Of a stretch of DNA of 64,000 nucleotides, positions 53,712 to 63,870 are shown one piece after another. The stretch is from assembly GCA_017504965.1 (NCBI GenBank), contig JAFVQD010000006.1:291105-355104 (forward strand). Reading direction: 5' to 3'. Each line of letters opens with the position of its first letter. Positions within the stretch are counted from its first letter, which is position 1. The position numbers and the translations under genes are program-made. Below the pieces are notes generated by a model. That model saw only the letters and a list, made by a program, of their open reading frames with translations, was not told the origin of the DNA and did no database searches. The DNA comes from Bacteroidales bacterium (lineage in GTDB: Bacteria; Bacteroidota; Bacteroidia; Bacteroidales; UBA932).

Positions 53712-55247
53712 ATGTCACAAGATCCTCAACTGAAAAAAATCCGCAAAGCGTTGATATCCGTTTACCATAAGGACGGACTGGAAGAAATTGTAAATGAACT
53801 GCATAAAGGTGGTGTAGAGATTATCTCCACCGGGGGTACTTACGACTTTTTGCGCAGCAGGGGCATCCCTGTGACTGCTGTGGAAGATATCACAGGATAT
53901 CCATCTATTTTCGGTGGCCGCGTAAAGACCCTCCACCCTAAAGTGTTCGGAGGTATCCTCTACCGCCGTGATCTGGAAGGAGACCTTTCCCAGAGAGACG
54001 AATTCGAGATTCCTGACATCGACCTTGTGATCGTGGATCTGTATCCATTTGAAGAGTATGTGGCAGCTAAAGCAGAGCACCAGGCTATCATCGAAAAGAT
54101 CGATATCGGAGGGATCTCCCTCATCAGAGCTGCTGCCAAAAACTATAACGATGTGATCATCGTCCCCTGTAGCGAGGAGTATGGCAAACTTCTGGAGGTT
54201 CTTCAGAACCACGGTTGCGCATCGACACTCCAGGAGAGAGAGTATTTTGCTGCCAAAGCATTCCTCACCTCTTCTCACTACGACACTATGATCTTCGACT
54301 ACTTCAACAGGACTACCCGTTTCCCTGTATTTGACAAGAGCATCACCAAGACTATGCATCTGAGATATGGCGAGAACCCACACCAGGAGGGTGTCTATTT
54401 CGGAGTACAGGACTCACTTCCAGAGCAGCTGCACGGGAAAGAGATCTCATACAATAACCTTCTCGACATCGAAGCAGCTATCGAACTTATCTCAGACTTC
54501 TCAGACCCTGCTGTGGCTATCATCAAGCACAACAATGCCTGCGGATGCGCTGTAAGGGAGACTATTCTTCAAGCCTGGAAAGATGCATTGAGTGCTGACC
54601 CCGTATCTGCTTTCGGAGGTATCATCGTGGCTAACAGATGTGTGGATGCTGCCTCTGCTGAGGAGATCAACAAAATCTTCTTTGAGGTTATCATCGCCCC
54701 TGAATATGATGAAGATGCACTCGCCATCCTGAAAACCAAGAAAAACCGCATTATCCTCAAAAACAATAAAATCACCCCTTCTGAAGAGAAGTTCAGATCT
54801 CTTCTTGGTGGTGTGCTTCTCCAGAAGAGAGACTCTGTAGTGGAGACTCCACAGGACCTGAAGGTAGTTACAGAGACCGCCCCTTCTGCAGCAGAGATAG
54901 AGGATATGCTTTTTGCTAACATCCTGGTAAAACACTCAAAATCCAACGCTATCGTTCTGGCCAAAAACAGAATGCTTCTGGCCAGCGGTATCGGGCAGAC
55001 CTCCCGTGTAGATGCCCTCAGACAGGCTATCGAGAAAGCCGGCAGCTTCGAACTCTCTCTTGAAGGGGCCGTAATGTCCTCTGACGCCTTCTTCCCATTC
55101 CCTGATTGTGTGGAGATCGCACACAAGGCCGGTGTGAAAGCAGTTATCCATCCGGGCGGCTCCATCAGAGACCAAGAGAGTGTGGACTACTGCAACGAAC
55201 ACGGCGTAGCTATGGTAATTACTGGTAAAAGACACTTCAAACATTAG
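53712..55247 (+). CDS. purH: bifunctional AICAR formyltransferase/IMP cyclohydrolase
   Basis: PurH does the last two steps to IMP. I start at 53712 (MSQDPQLKKIRKALISV), since the frame upstream is T-rich leader. The N-terminal IMP cyclohydrolase (MGS-like) domain (GGVEIISTGGTYDFL, GGRVKTLHPKVFGGIL) and the C-terminal transformylase (RYGENPHQEGVYF, KHNNACGCAVRE, HPGGSIRDQE) are both complete. Length 511 is normal. It is 8 bp before mreB, an arrangement common in Bacteroidales, so purine synthesis and the elongasome may be co-transcribed. Confidence 0.97.
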   Translation: MSQDPQLKKIRKALISVYHKDGLEEIVNELHKGGVEIISTGGTYDFLRSRGIPVTAVEDITGYPSIFGGRVKTLHPKVFGGILYRRDLEGDLSQRDEFEIPDIDLVIVDLYPFEEYVAAKAEHQAIIEKIDIGGISLIRAAAKNYNDVIIVPCSEEYGKLLEVLQNHGCASTLQEREYFAAKAFLTSSHYDTMIFDYFNRTTRFPVFDKSITKTMHLRYGENPHQEGVYFGVQDSLPEQLHGKEISYNNLLDIEAAIELISDFSDPAVAIIKHNNACGCAVRETILQAWKDALSADPVSAFGGIIVANRCVDAASAEEINKIFFEVIIAPEYDEDALAILKTKKNRIILKNNKITPSEEKFRSLLGGVLLQKRDSVVETPQDLKVVTETAPSAAEIEDMLFANILVKHSKSNAIVLAKNRMLLASGIGQTSRVDALRQAIEKAGSFELSLEGAVMSSDAFFPFPDCVEIAHKAGVKAVIHPGGSIRDQESVDYCNEHGVAMVITGKRHFKH

Positions 55248-55255
55248 AAAAAACT

Positions 55256-56275
55256 ATGCTATTCTCATTTCTTTCACAAGAATTGGCTATCGACCTTGGT
55301 ACAGCAAATACCGTCATCCTGATGGACAACAAGATCGTGCTTGACGAGCCATCGATAGTAGCAATTGATCAAAATACAGGCAAACCTATTGCATTCGGGC
55401 AAAAAGCCAGGTTAATGCACGAAAAGACGCATCCCAATATCAAGACTATCAGACCTTTGAAGGATGGAGTAATCGCAGACTTCAACGCAGCAGAGATGAT
55501 GCTCAAAGGGTTTGTCAAAATGATTAACAACAAGAGAACACTCTTTACCCCAAACATCAAGATGGTGGTGTGCATCCCCTCAGGAAGCACAGAGGTGGAG
55601 ATCCGTGCAGTACGTGACTCATCCAACCACTCCGGCGGCTCTGATGTATATATGATTTTCGAACCTATGGCGGCCGCTATGGGTATCGGCCTCGATGTGG
55701 AGGCCCCTACAGGAAATATGGTAGTGGATATCGGAGGTGGTACTACTGAGATCGCTGTCATCTCTCTGGGAGGTATCGTATCCCAGCAGAGCCTTCGCGT
55801 AGCAGGAGATGTGTTCACTTCTGAGATCCAGCAGTATATGCGTCAGCAGCACAATATAAAAGTGGGAGAAATCACATCTGAAGAGATCAAAATAAGAATC
55901 GGAGCAGCCATAACCGACTTGGAAAACACTCCAGAGCCATTTGTGGTAAGGGGTCCTAACCTTATGACAGCCCACCCTATGGAGATCGGAGTCACTTCTC
56001 AGGAGGTGGCACACTGTCTGGACAAATCTCTGGCAAAAATAGAGTCTGGAATTCTATCAGTACTTGAGCAGACGCCACCCGAACTATATCAGGATATCGT
56101 AGAGAGGGGTATCTTCCTCACAGGTGGTGGCGCCCTTCTAAGGGGTCTTGACAAGAGATTGACAGAGAAAATCAATATCCCTTTCCACGTAGCAGAAGAT
56201 CCCCTTCGCGCTGTGGCAAGAGGCACAAGTATGGCACTTAAAGGGACATCAAGATATCAGTTCCTGATGCGATAA
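55256..56275 (+). CDS. mreB: rod shape-determining protein MreB
   Basis: MreB is the bacterial actin that guides side-wall synthesis. The 339-residue protein has the phosphate loops AIDLGTANTVILMD and VVDIGGGTTEIAVISLGG, plus LTGGGALLRGLD. The short hydrophobic N-terminus (MLFSFLS) could touch the membrane. It opens the mreBCD-mrdA-rodA block and is tightly spaced to mreC (6 bp). Confidence 0.98.
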   Translation: MLFSFLSQELAIDLGTANTVILMDNKIVLDEPSIVAIDQNTGKPIAFGQKARLMHEKTHPNIKTIRPLKDGVIADFNAAEMMLKGFVKMINNKRTLFTPNIKMVVCIPSGSTEVEIRAVRDSSNHSGGSDVYMIFEPMAAAMGIGLDVEAPTGNMVVDIGGGTTEIAVISLGGIVSQQSLRVAGDVFTSEIQQYMRQQHNIKVGEITSEEIKIRIGAAITDLENTPEPFVVRGPNLMTAHPMEIGVTSQEVAHCLDKSLAKIESGILSVLEQTPPELYQDIVERGIFLTGGGALLRGLDKRLTEKINIPFHVAEDPLRAVARGTSMALKGTSRYQFLMR

Positions 56276-56281
56276 TCAGAT

Positions 56282-57112
56282 ATGAACAGGCGCAAGTCCA
56301 TCAATACAGCATTAGTCTCTCTGGTAGTATTCTTACTGATAGAGGGACTATCTGCTTTTCTGATATCCAGAAATGGTGCGATGCAGCAGTACAAATTGAT
56401 GACCGGAATACGCAATATCCAGACCCTGATATGGGACGGAACTAAAGATATCAGATACTTTTTCTCTCTCAAACAGACAAATGAATCCTTGGAGCAGGAG
56501 AATATCCGTCTGGTGCAGGAACTCGAAAAGTACAAAATCTTCACCTCCAGATATATCTCGGACAGCCTTATACAGGCATACAATCCCGAGTTCGAGTATA
56601 TACCGGCCACTGTGGTAAAAAACAATACAAACCGCAGGCACAATTATATCGTTCTCGACAAAGGTTCAGATGATGGGATAAAGACAGATATGGGTGTCAT
56701 CACACCCAGTGGTGTGGTGGGCTATATCCAGAGTGTCGGACGAAAGCACTCGTTGGTAGTATCCCTTCTGGATGTGGACAACACCATCACCGCCATTCTG
56801 AAAAAGAGCGGCACATTCGGCACCATAAACTGGGATGGGAAAAATCCGTCAGAGGTCACTTTGAGTGAGATTCCCATCCACACCTCTTTCGCTATCGGTG
56901 ACACCGTAACTACCAGCGGATTTTCAGCCATATATCCAAAAGGGATAGACCTGGGGACCATCAAATCATCCAAAAGTGCAGGTGGGACAAGTTTTGACCT
57001 TACCATCTCGCTGTTTGAGGATTTCTCCACTCTGCACCACGTATACATAGTGGACAACCCTAACAATATAGAATTCAAAAATCTGATCAACAAGGGGGAC
57101 AGCTTACAATGA
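56282..57112 (+). CDS. mreC: rod shape-determining protein MreC
   Basis: MreC links MreB to the periplasmic enzymes of elongation and activates PBP2. The 276-residue protein has a cytoplasmic tail, a transmembrane helix (about 10-30), a coiled coil (about 60-90, NESLEQENIRLVQELEKY) and a beta-rich core (TVVKNNTNRRHNYIVLDKG in part, GVVGYIQSVGRKHSLVV). Overlap with mreD is 4 bp. Confidence 0.95.
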   Translation: MNRRKSINTALVSLVVFLLIEGLSAFLISRNGAMQQYKLMTGIRNIQTLIWDGTKDIRYFFSLKQTNESLEQENIRLVQELEKYKIFTSRYISDSLIQAYNPEFEYIPATVVKNNTNRRHNYIVLDKGSDDGIKTDMGVITPSGVVGYIQSVGRKHSLVVSLLDVDNTITAILKKSGTFGTINWDGKNPSEVTLSEIPIHTSFAIGDTVTTSGFSAIYPKGIDLGTIKSSKSAGGTSFDLTISLFEDFSTLHHVYIVDNPNNIEFKNLINKGDSLQ

Positions 57113-57615
57113 ATATAGACTTCAGAAAAGTTTTATACGCGGTAGCACTCATAGTGATCCAGTGCATATTGGACAATTTTGTCGATCTGGGGATATATGT
57201 ACGTATAGTACTGATTCCCTGCATTATTCTTGTCCTCCCATACAGATACAGTACCATCTCCAGTATGCTCCTCGCATTTATTATAGGGGTATGCGTCGAT
57301 ATCTTCACTACAGGGATAATAGGGCTGAATGCAGGTGCCCTCACAGCTGTGGCCTTTGTGAGACAGAAACTGCTCCACGCCATACTGGATGAGCGCAATA
57401 TGGAGCGTCACGACAGTCCTGACGTCAAAGTTATGGGTATGGGAAAGGCTGTATTTTACCTGTTCTCATCATACCTGGTGTTTTTCTGCACCTATATTTT
57501 TTTGGACAATTTCGGATTCAGACCATTTGGGATAAATATCATAAAAATCGTAGCAGGCACTATCATAAGTAGCGCCATCACCCTGTGGATTTTCAAAAAC
57601 CACAAGAAGGCTTGA
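57109..57615 (+). CDS. mreD: rod shape-determining protein MreD
   Basis: The 168-residue protein has five or six transmembrane helices and the position expected of MreD, between mreC and the PBP2 gene, with a 4-bp overlap upstream. Similarity is mostly in hydrophobic pattern (LDNFVDLGIYVRIVLIPC in part, GVCVDIFTTGIIGLNAGA). MreD is an integral partner of the elongasome. Confidence 0.9.
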   Translation: MNIDFRKVLYAVALIVIQCILDNFVDLGIYVRIVLIPCIILVLPYRYSTISSMLLAFIIGVCVDIFTTGIIGLNAGALTAVAFVRQKLLHAILDERNMERHDSPDVKVMGMGKAVFYLFSSYLVFFCTYIFLDNFGFRPFGINIIKIVAGTIISSAITLWIFKNHKKA

Positions 57616-57621
57616 CGTATT

Positions 57622-59505
57622 ATGGAGCATCGTAACGGAAACAAGTACACAATTCTGGTGGTAGGCCTCGTGACGGTCTTCCTGTTACTTGTGCTTCAGC
57701 TCGTAAACCTTCAGCTTATCGACAACACATATAAAATTAATGCTGAGAACAATGCCCTCAGATACCAGACCCGCTACCCGGTCAGGGGACTTATTCTGGA
57801 CCGTCACGGAAAGGTACTGGTAGGCAATACAAACTCTTACGACATTATCGTCACCCCTTATGACGTAAAGCCATTCGACACACTGGCTTTATGCCAGATC
57901 TTCTCACTTGATCCCGATGAGGTAAAAGAGACCTTCCGCTACTATAGAAGATACCGCACGAGAATCGGCTACCAGAGCAGGGTTTTTCTTAAAAATGTTT
58001 CGTACTCCCAATACAGCCTTTTCATAGAGAAAAAATACAAATTCCCAGGTTTTTCAGCCTCACCACGCTCCATCAGGAGTTATGGATACAATGCCGGTGG
58101 CAATCTCCTCGGCTATGTCACAGAGGCAGACCCTGTGTTTTTGAAAAAGCACCCCGAATATTCCCCCGGAGACTATATCGGCAAGACTGGACTGGAGGAG
58201 GTATGCGAAGCTACCCTGAAAGGTGAAAAGGGGTACGATATCTACCTTCGTGATGCCAATAACAGGATTCAGGACCACTACGAAAACGGTGAATACGACA
58301 AGCCTGCCATTCCCGGCGAGAATGTGGTATCCACTATCGATGCTGAGCTCCAGCACTACGGGGAGTATCTGATGAAAAACAAAGTGGGTTCGATAGTGGC
58401 TATCGAGCCATCTACCGGCGAGATTCTCGCTATGGTATCAAGCCCGGGGATCGATGTGAGCCTCCTTTCCGATATAGGGGCAAACTACAAGACCATCTCT
58501 TCTGACCCATTCAAGCCTATGTACAATAGGGCAGTGATGTCCCCCCAGCCCCCGGGATCTGTATTCAAGCTGGTAAATGCCCTTATCGGACTTCAGGAGG
58601 GGGTCATCACAGAGAGCAAAGAGTATGGATGCAGAAACGGCTACCACGCAGGCAATCTTACCGTAGGGTGCCACACCCACCCCTCCCCGGTGGATCTGAG
58701 AGAGTCCATTATGATGTCCTGCAATGCATACTACTGCAATGTTCTGCGCGAGATATTGGACAACCCCAAATATGAAAATATAGAGCACTCCTTTACCAAA
58801 TGGAGAGAGTATGTGCAGAGCTTCGGTTTCGGCACTAAACTCGGCAGCGACTTCCCTTCGGAGAAGGGGGGCTTCGTCCCGTCGGTAGAGACCTATAACA
58901 GGTTCCACGGAAAGGGGAGATGGAAATCGCTCTCTGTGATCTCCCTCTCCATCGGACAAGGTGAGCTGGGGTGCACACCTCTCCACCTGGCAAACCTGGC
59001 AGCCACCATTGCAAATCGGGGCTACTACTATATCCCCCACATCATCAGGGATACCGATTCGCTGCAGATAGACCCCAAGTATAAGGAGAGGCATTACACT
59101 ATGGTAGACACTTCCTATTTCGAACCTGTGATTGAGGGGATGCATATGGCAGTCAACACCCGTCCGGGCAAGGGTGCCACCGCCACCATTGCTGCAGTGG
59201 ACAGTCTTGAGATCTGTGGGAAGACCGGCACAGCCCAGAATCCGCACGGCGATGACCACTCGGTGTTCATCTGCTTTGCCCCTAAGGAGAACCCAAAAAT
59301 TGCGGTAGCCGTATATATGGAGAATGCAGGCTTCGGTGCCACCTGGGCAGCCCCTACTGCCTCATTGCTCGTAGAGCAATATCTCAACGGAGGGGTCGAC
59401 CCTAAACGAAAATGGCTGGAGGACAGAATCGCAGATGGATTCCTTCTGGACAAAGTCCCTGCCTGGAAAACTTTACAAGAGAAACTGGAGAATGACGACC
59501 GATAG
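57622..59505 (+). CDS. mrdA: penicillin-binding protein 2 (elongation transpeptidase)
   Basis: PBP2 cross-links wall made by RodA. The 627-residue class B PBP has one transmembrane helix (about 10-30), a dimerisation domain (RYPVRGLILDRHGKVL) and a transpeptidase domain with nucleophile S313 in PPGSVFK, SCN in MMSCNAYY and KTG in CGKTGTAQNP. It overlaps rodA by 14 bp, in keeping with the two working as a complex. Confidence 0.96.
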   Translation: MEHRNGNKYTILVVGLVTVFLLLVLQLVNLQLIDNTYKINAENNALRYQTRYPVRGLILDRHGKVLVGNTNSYDIIVTPYDVKPFDTLALCQIFSLDPDEVKETFRYYRRYRTRIGYQSRVFLKNVSYSQYSLFIEKKYKFPGFSASPRSIRSYGYNAGGNLLGYVTEADPVFLKKHPEYSPGDYIGKTGLEEVCEATLKGEKGYDIYLRDANNRIQDHYENGEYDKPAIPGENVVSTIDAELQHYGEYLMKNKVGSIVAIEPSTGEILAMVSSPGIDVSLLSDIGANYKTISSDPFKPMYNRAVMSPQPPGSVFKLVNALIGLQEGVITESKEYGCRNGYHAGNLTVGCHTHPSPVDLRESIMMSCNAYYCNVLREILDNPKYENIEHSFTKWREYVQSFGFGTKLGSDFPSEKGGFVPSVETYNRFHGKGRWKSLSVISLSIGQGELGCTPLHLANLAATIANRGYYYIPHIIRDTDSLQIDPKYKERHYTMVDTSYFEPVIEGMHMAVNTRPGKGATATIAAVDSLEICGKTGTAQNPHGDDHSVFICFAPKENPKIAVAVYMENAGFGATWAAPTASLLVEQYLNGGVDPKRKWLEDRIADGFLLDKVPAWKTLQEKLENDDR

Positions 59506-60925
59506 GAACATATACAGGAAAATCGACTGGCTGATGGTCATATGCTACCTGCTGCTGATTATCTTCGGGTGGCTAAATATCTATGCATCGTCCTATTCGG
59601 ACGAGAGTGCCAGCATATTCTCTCTGGATCAGAGAAGCGGGATGCAGCTGCTGTGGATAGGTGTCTCATTTGCAGTCATCTGCCTCATCCTCTTCGTCAT
59701 TAATCCCCGCTTCTATTTCAGCTTCACCTGGTGGTTCTATCTGGCTGTGGTGGTGCTGCTAATAGCGGTGCTGGTCATCGGCAAGGAGGTGAACGGCTCC
59801 AAGTCGTGGATTGCCCTGGGGGGATTCAGGTTCCAGCCTTCTGAGTTTTCGAAGATAACCACCTCGCTGGCCCTGGCCTCGATAATAGGAAAATACAATT
59901 TTAAAATCTCCAATCTCCCCGATCTGGCCAAAGTACTCGTCACCATATTCATCCCTATGGGGCTGATTATCCTGGAGCCCGATGCCGGTACTATGATGGT
60001 ATACTGCGGATTTGTATTTATGCTCTTCAGGGAGGGGCTTACCGGATGGATTATCTCCTTCGCATTTCTGATAATACTGCTCTTCGTCGTCACCCTCAAA
60101 TTCGACCCGGGGACAGCCATTCTCGTCCTGCTGGGGATCTACGGCATCCTTAAAGGAATTGTGGATAAAAGGGTAGCAGAAAACATATTGCTCTACGGGG
60201 TGATAATTACAGCACTGGCGTTTATCCCCAGACTTCTTAGCTGGGAACCTCTGCACAAACTTCACGAATTGGGACCACACTATTTTATATTATTCTTCTC
60301 CGTAGTGACTATTGTGGTATCTCTGATAAGGCACAAAAGGGGGAACAAGAACTACAGCCTCAGATACCTGGCACTCACTTTTGCCTGCTCTGTGCTGTTT
60401 ATCTTTTCGGTGCAGCTTATCTTCAATAAAGTTCTTAAGGAGCACCACAGGGACAGGATAGAGAACCTTTTGGGCATCACTCAGGATCTGAAGGGTGCAG
60501 GATACAACGTGCACCAGTCCAAAATAGCGATAGGTTCCGGAGGTCTTCTGGGGAAAGGGTACCTTCAGGGGACACAGACCAAATTCAAATTCGTCCCCGA
60601 GCAGAGCACCGACTTCATCTTCTGCACCATCGGAGAAGAGTGGGGGTTTGTCGGCTCAGTAGGGCTGCTCATAGTATTTTTCACACTGATATTCAGAATA
60701 ATAAGCAATGCAGAAAAACACACTGACCGATCCATCCGGGTCTACGGATATTGTGTAGCCTGCTGCCTGTTTATGCACGTATTCATAAATGTAGCGATGA
60801 CGATAGGGCTCTTCCCTGTAGTGGGAATTCCCCTTCCGTTTATCAGTTACGGCGGTACATCATTCCTCTCTTTCAGTACTCTTTTGTTCATATTTATAAG
60901 ACTTGACCTGGAGAGGTGGAAGTAA
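59492..60925 (+). CDS. rodA: rod shape-determining protein RodA (SEDS glycosyltransferase)
   Basis: RodA polymerises lipid II with PBP2. I start at 59492 (MTTDRNIYRKIDW), inside the end of mrdA; an upstream in-frame ATG at 59435 lies deep in mrdA. The 477-residue protein has about ten or more helices, SEDS motifs (GWLNIYASS, FQPSEFSKI, GAGYNVHQSKIAIGSGGLLGKG in part, EQSTDFIF, PFISYGGTSF). It is about 100 residues longer than E. coli RodA because of an insertion near residues 225-305. The DP-G-GY motif of SEDS proteins reads QDLKGAGY: the Asp is kept, the Pro is not. Confidence 0.94.
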   Translation: MTTDRNIYRKIDWLMVICYLLLIIFGWLNIYASSYSDESASIFSLDQRSGMQLLWIGVSFAVICLILFVINPRFYFSFTWWFYLAVVVLLIAVLVIGKEVNGSKSWIALGGFRFQPSEFSKITTSLALASIIGKYNFKISNLPDLAKVLVTIFIPMGLIILEPDAGTMMVYCGFVFMLFREGLTGWIISFAFLIILLFVVTLKFDPGTAILVLLGIYGILKGIVDKRVAENILLYGVIITALAFIPRLLSWEPLHKLHELGPHYFILFFSVVTIVVSLIRHKRGNKNYSLRYLALTFACSVLFIFSVQLIFNKVLKEHHRDRIENLLGITQDLKGAGYNVHQSKIAIGSGGLLGKGYLQGTQTKFKFVPEQSTDFIFCTIGEEWGFVGSVGLLIVFFTLIFRIISNAEKHTDRSIRVYGYCVACCLFMHVFINVAMTIGLFPVVGIPLPFISYGGTSFLSFSTLLFIFIRLDLERWK

Positions 60926-60939
60926 TCGGAACTTTTTTA

Positions 60940-60947
60940 TAACTTTG
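60940..60947 (+). promoter_or_regulatory. -7 box for gcvP
   Basis: TAACTTTG fits TAnnTTTG exactly, 32 bp before the ATG at 60980. The leader is far too short for a glycine riboswitch. Confidence 0.5.
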
Positions 60948-60979
60948 TATGATTGACAATTTTTAAAAAAAACAGATAT

Positions 60980-63802
60980 ATGCCTTTTAATTTTTCAGAC
61001 AGACACAATGGCCCAAGAGCTCACGAAGTTAAAGAGATGCTTGCGGCTATCGGAGTTCAGAGTATGGACGAACTTATCGGCCAGACTGTCCCATCGGACA
61101 TCATCCTGCAGGAGCCTCTAAAACTTGATCCTGCAATGAGTGAACACCAATATCTTGACCGCCTGCAGAAGATCGCATCCAAGAACAAGATGTACCGCTC
61201 TATGATCGGTCTCGGCTTCTATGGCACAGCATCTCCTGCTGTTATCACCAGAAACATATTGGAAAATCCAAGCTGGTACACCTCATACACTCCATATCAG
61301 GCTGAGATCTCCCAAGGTCGTCTGGAGGCACTTATCAACTTCCAGACCATGATCTCTTCTCTAACAGGGTTCAACATCTCTAACTGCTCTATGCTTGATG
61401 ATGCTACCGCTGCTGCAGAGGCTATGAGGATGTCCTATGAGCTACGCTCAAGGGATGCAGTCAAGGCTGGCAAAAACAAATTCTTCGTAGACAGCAACAT
61501 CTTCCCACAAGTACTCTCGGTACTCAAGACCCGTTCAGCTGCCCTCGGCATCGAACTTGTGATCGGCGACTGGAAAGAGGTGCTCGCAGCCGGCTTCGAC
61601 CCTATGTGCTACGGTGCATTTGTACAGTATCCCGCTTCCAATGGTGAAGTTTGCGACTACACCGAGTTTGCTGCCAAAGCTCACGAGGCCGGTGTACTTG
61701 TATCTGCATACTGCGATCTTCTGGCACTTGCTGTTCTTAAAGAGCCCGCTGCCTGGGGTGCTGACATCGCTGTAGGTACTGCCCAGAGATTCGGTCTCCC
61801 TATGGGATTCGGCGGCCCTACCGCAGGCTGGATGGCTACCAATGACAAATACAAAAGGAATCTTCCCGGCCGTATCATCGGTATCTCTGTTGACAGACTT
61901 AACAAACCGGCAGTACGTCTGGCCCTACAGACCCGCGAACAGCACATCAAGAGGGAGAAAGCTACCTCAAATATCTGTACAGCTACTGCACTTATGGCTG
62001 TAATGAGCGGAATGTATGCTGCATACCACGGTCCTAAAGGTGTTCAGGAGATCGCCCTTAATGGTTATAAATATGCACATATCGTAGCACAGAAACTCGT
62101 TAACGGTGGATACAAACTTGCTACTGAGAACTACTTCGACACTATCCGCATAGTAGATGTGGATGCCAAAGCTATCGAGGCCAAAGCACTTGCTGCTGGC
62201 TACAACTTCTACTACCCTTGCGAAAGCTGTGTACAGATCTCATTTGACGAACTCTCAAACTGTGAAGAGGCAAGAGCCATCTGCGGCATCTTCGGTGTAG
62301 AGGTTCAGTGCGGCTGCCAGCTTCAGCTTCCTGAGCTTATGAAGAGAGAGACACCTATCCTTACCCAGGCCATCTTCAACACATATCACTCAGAGACTGA
62401 GATGATGCGCTATATAAAGAAACTCGAGAGGAGAGATATCTCACTAACCCACTCTATGATACCTCTTGGATCTTGTACTATGAAACTCAACGCCGCTGTA
62501 GAGATGATGCCTGTCACCTGGAGCGAGCTTGGCGGTGTTCACCCTTACGCCCCTGCTGATCAGGTAGAGGGATCTCTTCAGATCATCAAAGAGCTTGAGC
62601 ACGACCTCGCTGTCATCACAGGCTTCCACGGATGCTCTCTTCAGCCAAACTCAGGTGCTGCCGGTGAGTATGCAGGTCTTATGACCATCCGCGGATATCT
62701 TCACGCAAATGGGCAGAAAGAGAGAAATGTGATCATCATCCCTACATCAGCACACGGCACCAACCCTGCAAGTGCTGCAATGGCAGGCTTCAATATTGTC
62801 CTGGTAGGATGTGACGAGAACGGTAATATCAATGTAGAAGAACTTCGCACAAAAGCTCAGGAGAACAAGGATGTTCTTGCCGGTCTTATGATCACCTACC
62901 CTTCTACCCACGGTGTATTTGAGGTACAGATCAGAGAGATTTGCCGTATTATCCACGAAAATGGCGGTCTTGTATATATGGACGGTGCCAATATGAATGC
63001 GCAGGTGGGTATCACCAACCCCGGTTATATAGGAGCTGACGTTTGTCACCTTAACCTCCATAAAACATTCGCTATGCCTCACGGTGGTGGTGGTCCCGGC
63101 GTAGGCCCTATCTGCTGCACAGAGGCCCTTACCCCATACCTTCCAGGTCACCCTATGGTTCCTGAGTGTGGCGGTGCAGGTGTAGAGGCAGTCTCTGCTG
63201 CGCCTTACGGCAGTCCGCTACTTCTCCCCATCACCCACGCTTACATCAAACTTCTGGGTGCTGAGGGTTTGAGAAAAGCATCTGAGATGGCTATCCTCAA
63301 CGCAAACTATATCGCTACCAGACTGGCCCCTGAATACAGTGTACTTTACACAGGTGCGACAGGTCGTGTAGCACACGAGTGTATCATCGATGTACAGAAA
63401 TTCAAAGAGGAGTTCGGTGTGGATGCTACCGATATCGCCAAACGTATGATGGACTTCGGTTTCCACGCACCTACCCTCTCATTCCCTGTTCACGAGACAC
63501 TTATGGTAGAGCCTACAGAGAGTGAACCTCTATCTGAGCTTGAGCGCTTTATCGAGATGATGAAGATCATCAAACAGGAGTGTGAAGATATCAAAGCAGG
63601 CAAACTTGATAAGGTGGACAATCCACTCAAGATGTCTCCTCACACTGCTGATGAAGTTTGTGCTTCTGAGTGGAGCCACGCATACACCAGAGAGCAGGCT
63701 GCATTCCCTGCAGAGTGGATCAGAGAGAACAAATTCTGGCCTTATGTTACCCGAGTAGACAACGGCTGGGGCGACCGTAACCTCAAAGCGTGCGTAGACT
63801 AA
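60980..63802 (+). CDS. gcvP: glycine dehydrogenase (decarboxylating), single-chain P-protein
   Basis: The P-protein of the glycine cleavage system decarboxylates glycine with pyridoxal phosphate and passes the aminomethyl group to the H-protein. I start at 60980 (MPFNFSDRHNGP), the family N-terminus. The 940-residue chain holds both halves that are separate subunits in some bacteria. The PLP lysine is in LNLHKTFAMPHGGGGPG, with SAHGTNPASA as a further signature. gcvT and gcvH are not in the window. It stands alone, followed by a strong terminator. Confidence 0.97.
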   Translation: MPFNFSDRHNGPRAHEVKEMLAAIGVQSMDELIGQTVPSDIILQEPLKLDPAMSEHQYLDRLQKIASKNKMYRSMIGLGFYGTASPAVITRNILENPSWYTSYTPYQAEISQGRLEALINFQTMISSLTGFNISNCSMLDDATAAAEAMRMSYELRSRDAVKAGKNKFFVDSNIFPQVLSVLKTRSAALGIELVIGDWKEVLAAGFDPMCYGAFVQYPASNGEVCDYTEFAAKAHEAGVLVSAYCDLLALAVLKEPAAWGADIAVGTAQRFGLPMGFGGPTAGWMATNDKYKRNLPGRIIGISVDRLNKPAVRLALQTREQHIKREKATSNICTATALMAVMSGMYAAYHGPKGVQEIALNGYKYAHIVAQKLVNGGYKLATENYFDTIRIVDVDAKAIEAKALAAGYNFYYPCESCVQISFDELSNCEEARAICGIFGVEVQCGCQLQLPELMKRETPILTQAIFNTYHSETEMMRYIKKLERRDISLTHSMIPLGSCTMKLNAAVEMMPVTWSELGGVHPYAPADQVEGSLQIIKELEHDLAVITGFHGCSLQPNSGAAGEYAGLMTIRGYLHANGQKERNVIIIPTSAHGTNPASAAMAGFNIVLVGCDENGNINVEELRTKAQENKDVLAGLMITYPSTHGVFEVQIREICRIIHENGGLVYMDGANMNAQVGITNPGYIGADVCHLNLHKTFAMPHGGGGPGVGPICCTEALTPYLPGHPMVPECGGAGVEAVSAAPYGSPLLLPITHAYIKLLGAEGLRKASEMAILNANYIATRLAPEYSVLYTGATGRVAHECIIDVQKFKEEFGVDATDIAKRMMDFGFHAPTLSFPVHETLMVEPTESEPLSELERFIEMMKIIKQECEDIKAGKLDKVDNPLKMSPHTADEVCASEWSHAYTREQAAFPAEWIRENKFWPYVTRVDNGWGDRNLKACVD

Positions 63803-63820
63803 CGGACAAATAACAGACAA

Positions 63821-63868
63821 AAAGACCCTGCAACTGAAAATTTTTAGTTACAGGGTCTTTCTTTTTTT
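63821..63868 (+). terminator. rho-independent terminator of gcvP
   Basis: A 10-bp perfect stem (aaagaccctg/cagggtcttt) is extended by aact/agtt around an A/T loop and is followed by ctttttttc. It is the clearest intrinsic terminator in the window and starts 18 bp after the stop. Confidence 0.9.
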
Positions 63869-63870
63869 CG

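Noticed and set aside
58438..59259. Open frame of 273 codons antisense to mrdA
   Set aside because: It sits opposite the catalytic domain of PBP2 and shows no family pattern.
60926..60979. Glycine riboswitch before gcvP
   Set aside because: The gap is 54 bp, too short for the aptamer, and the promoter box takes part of it.
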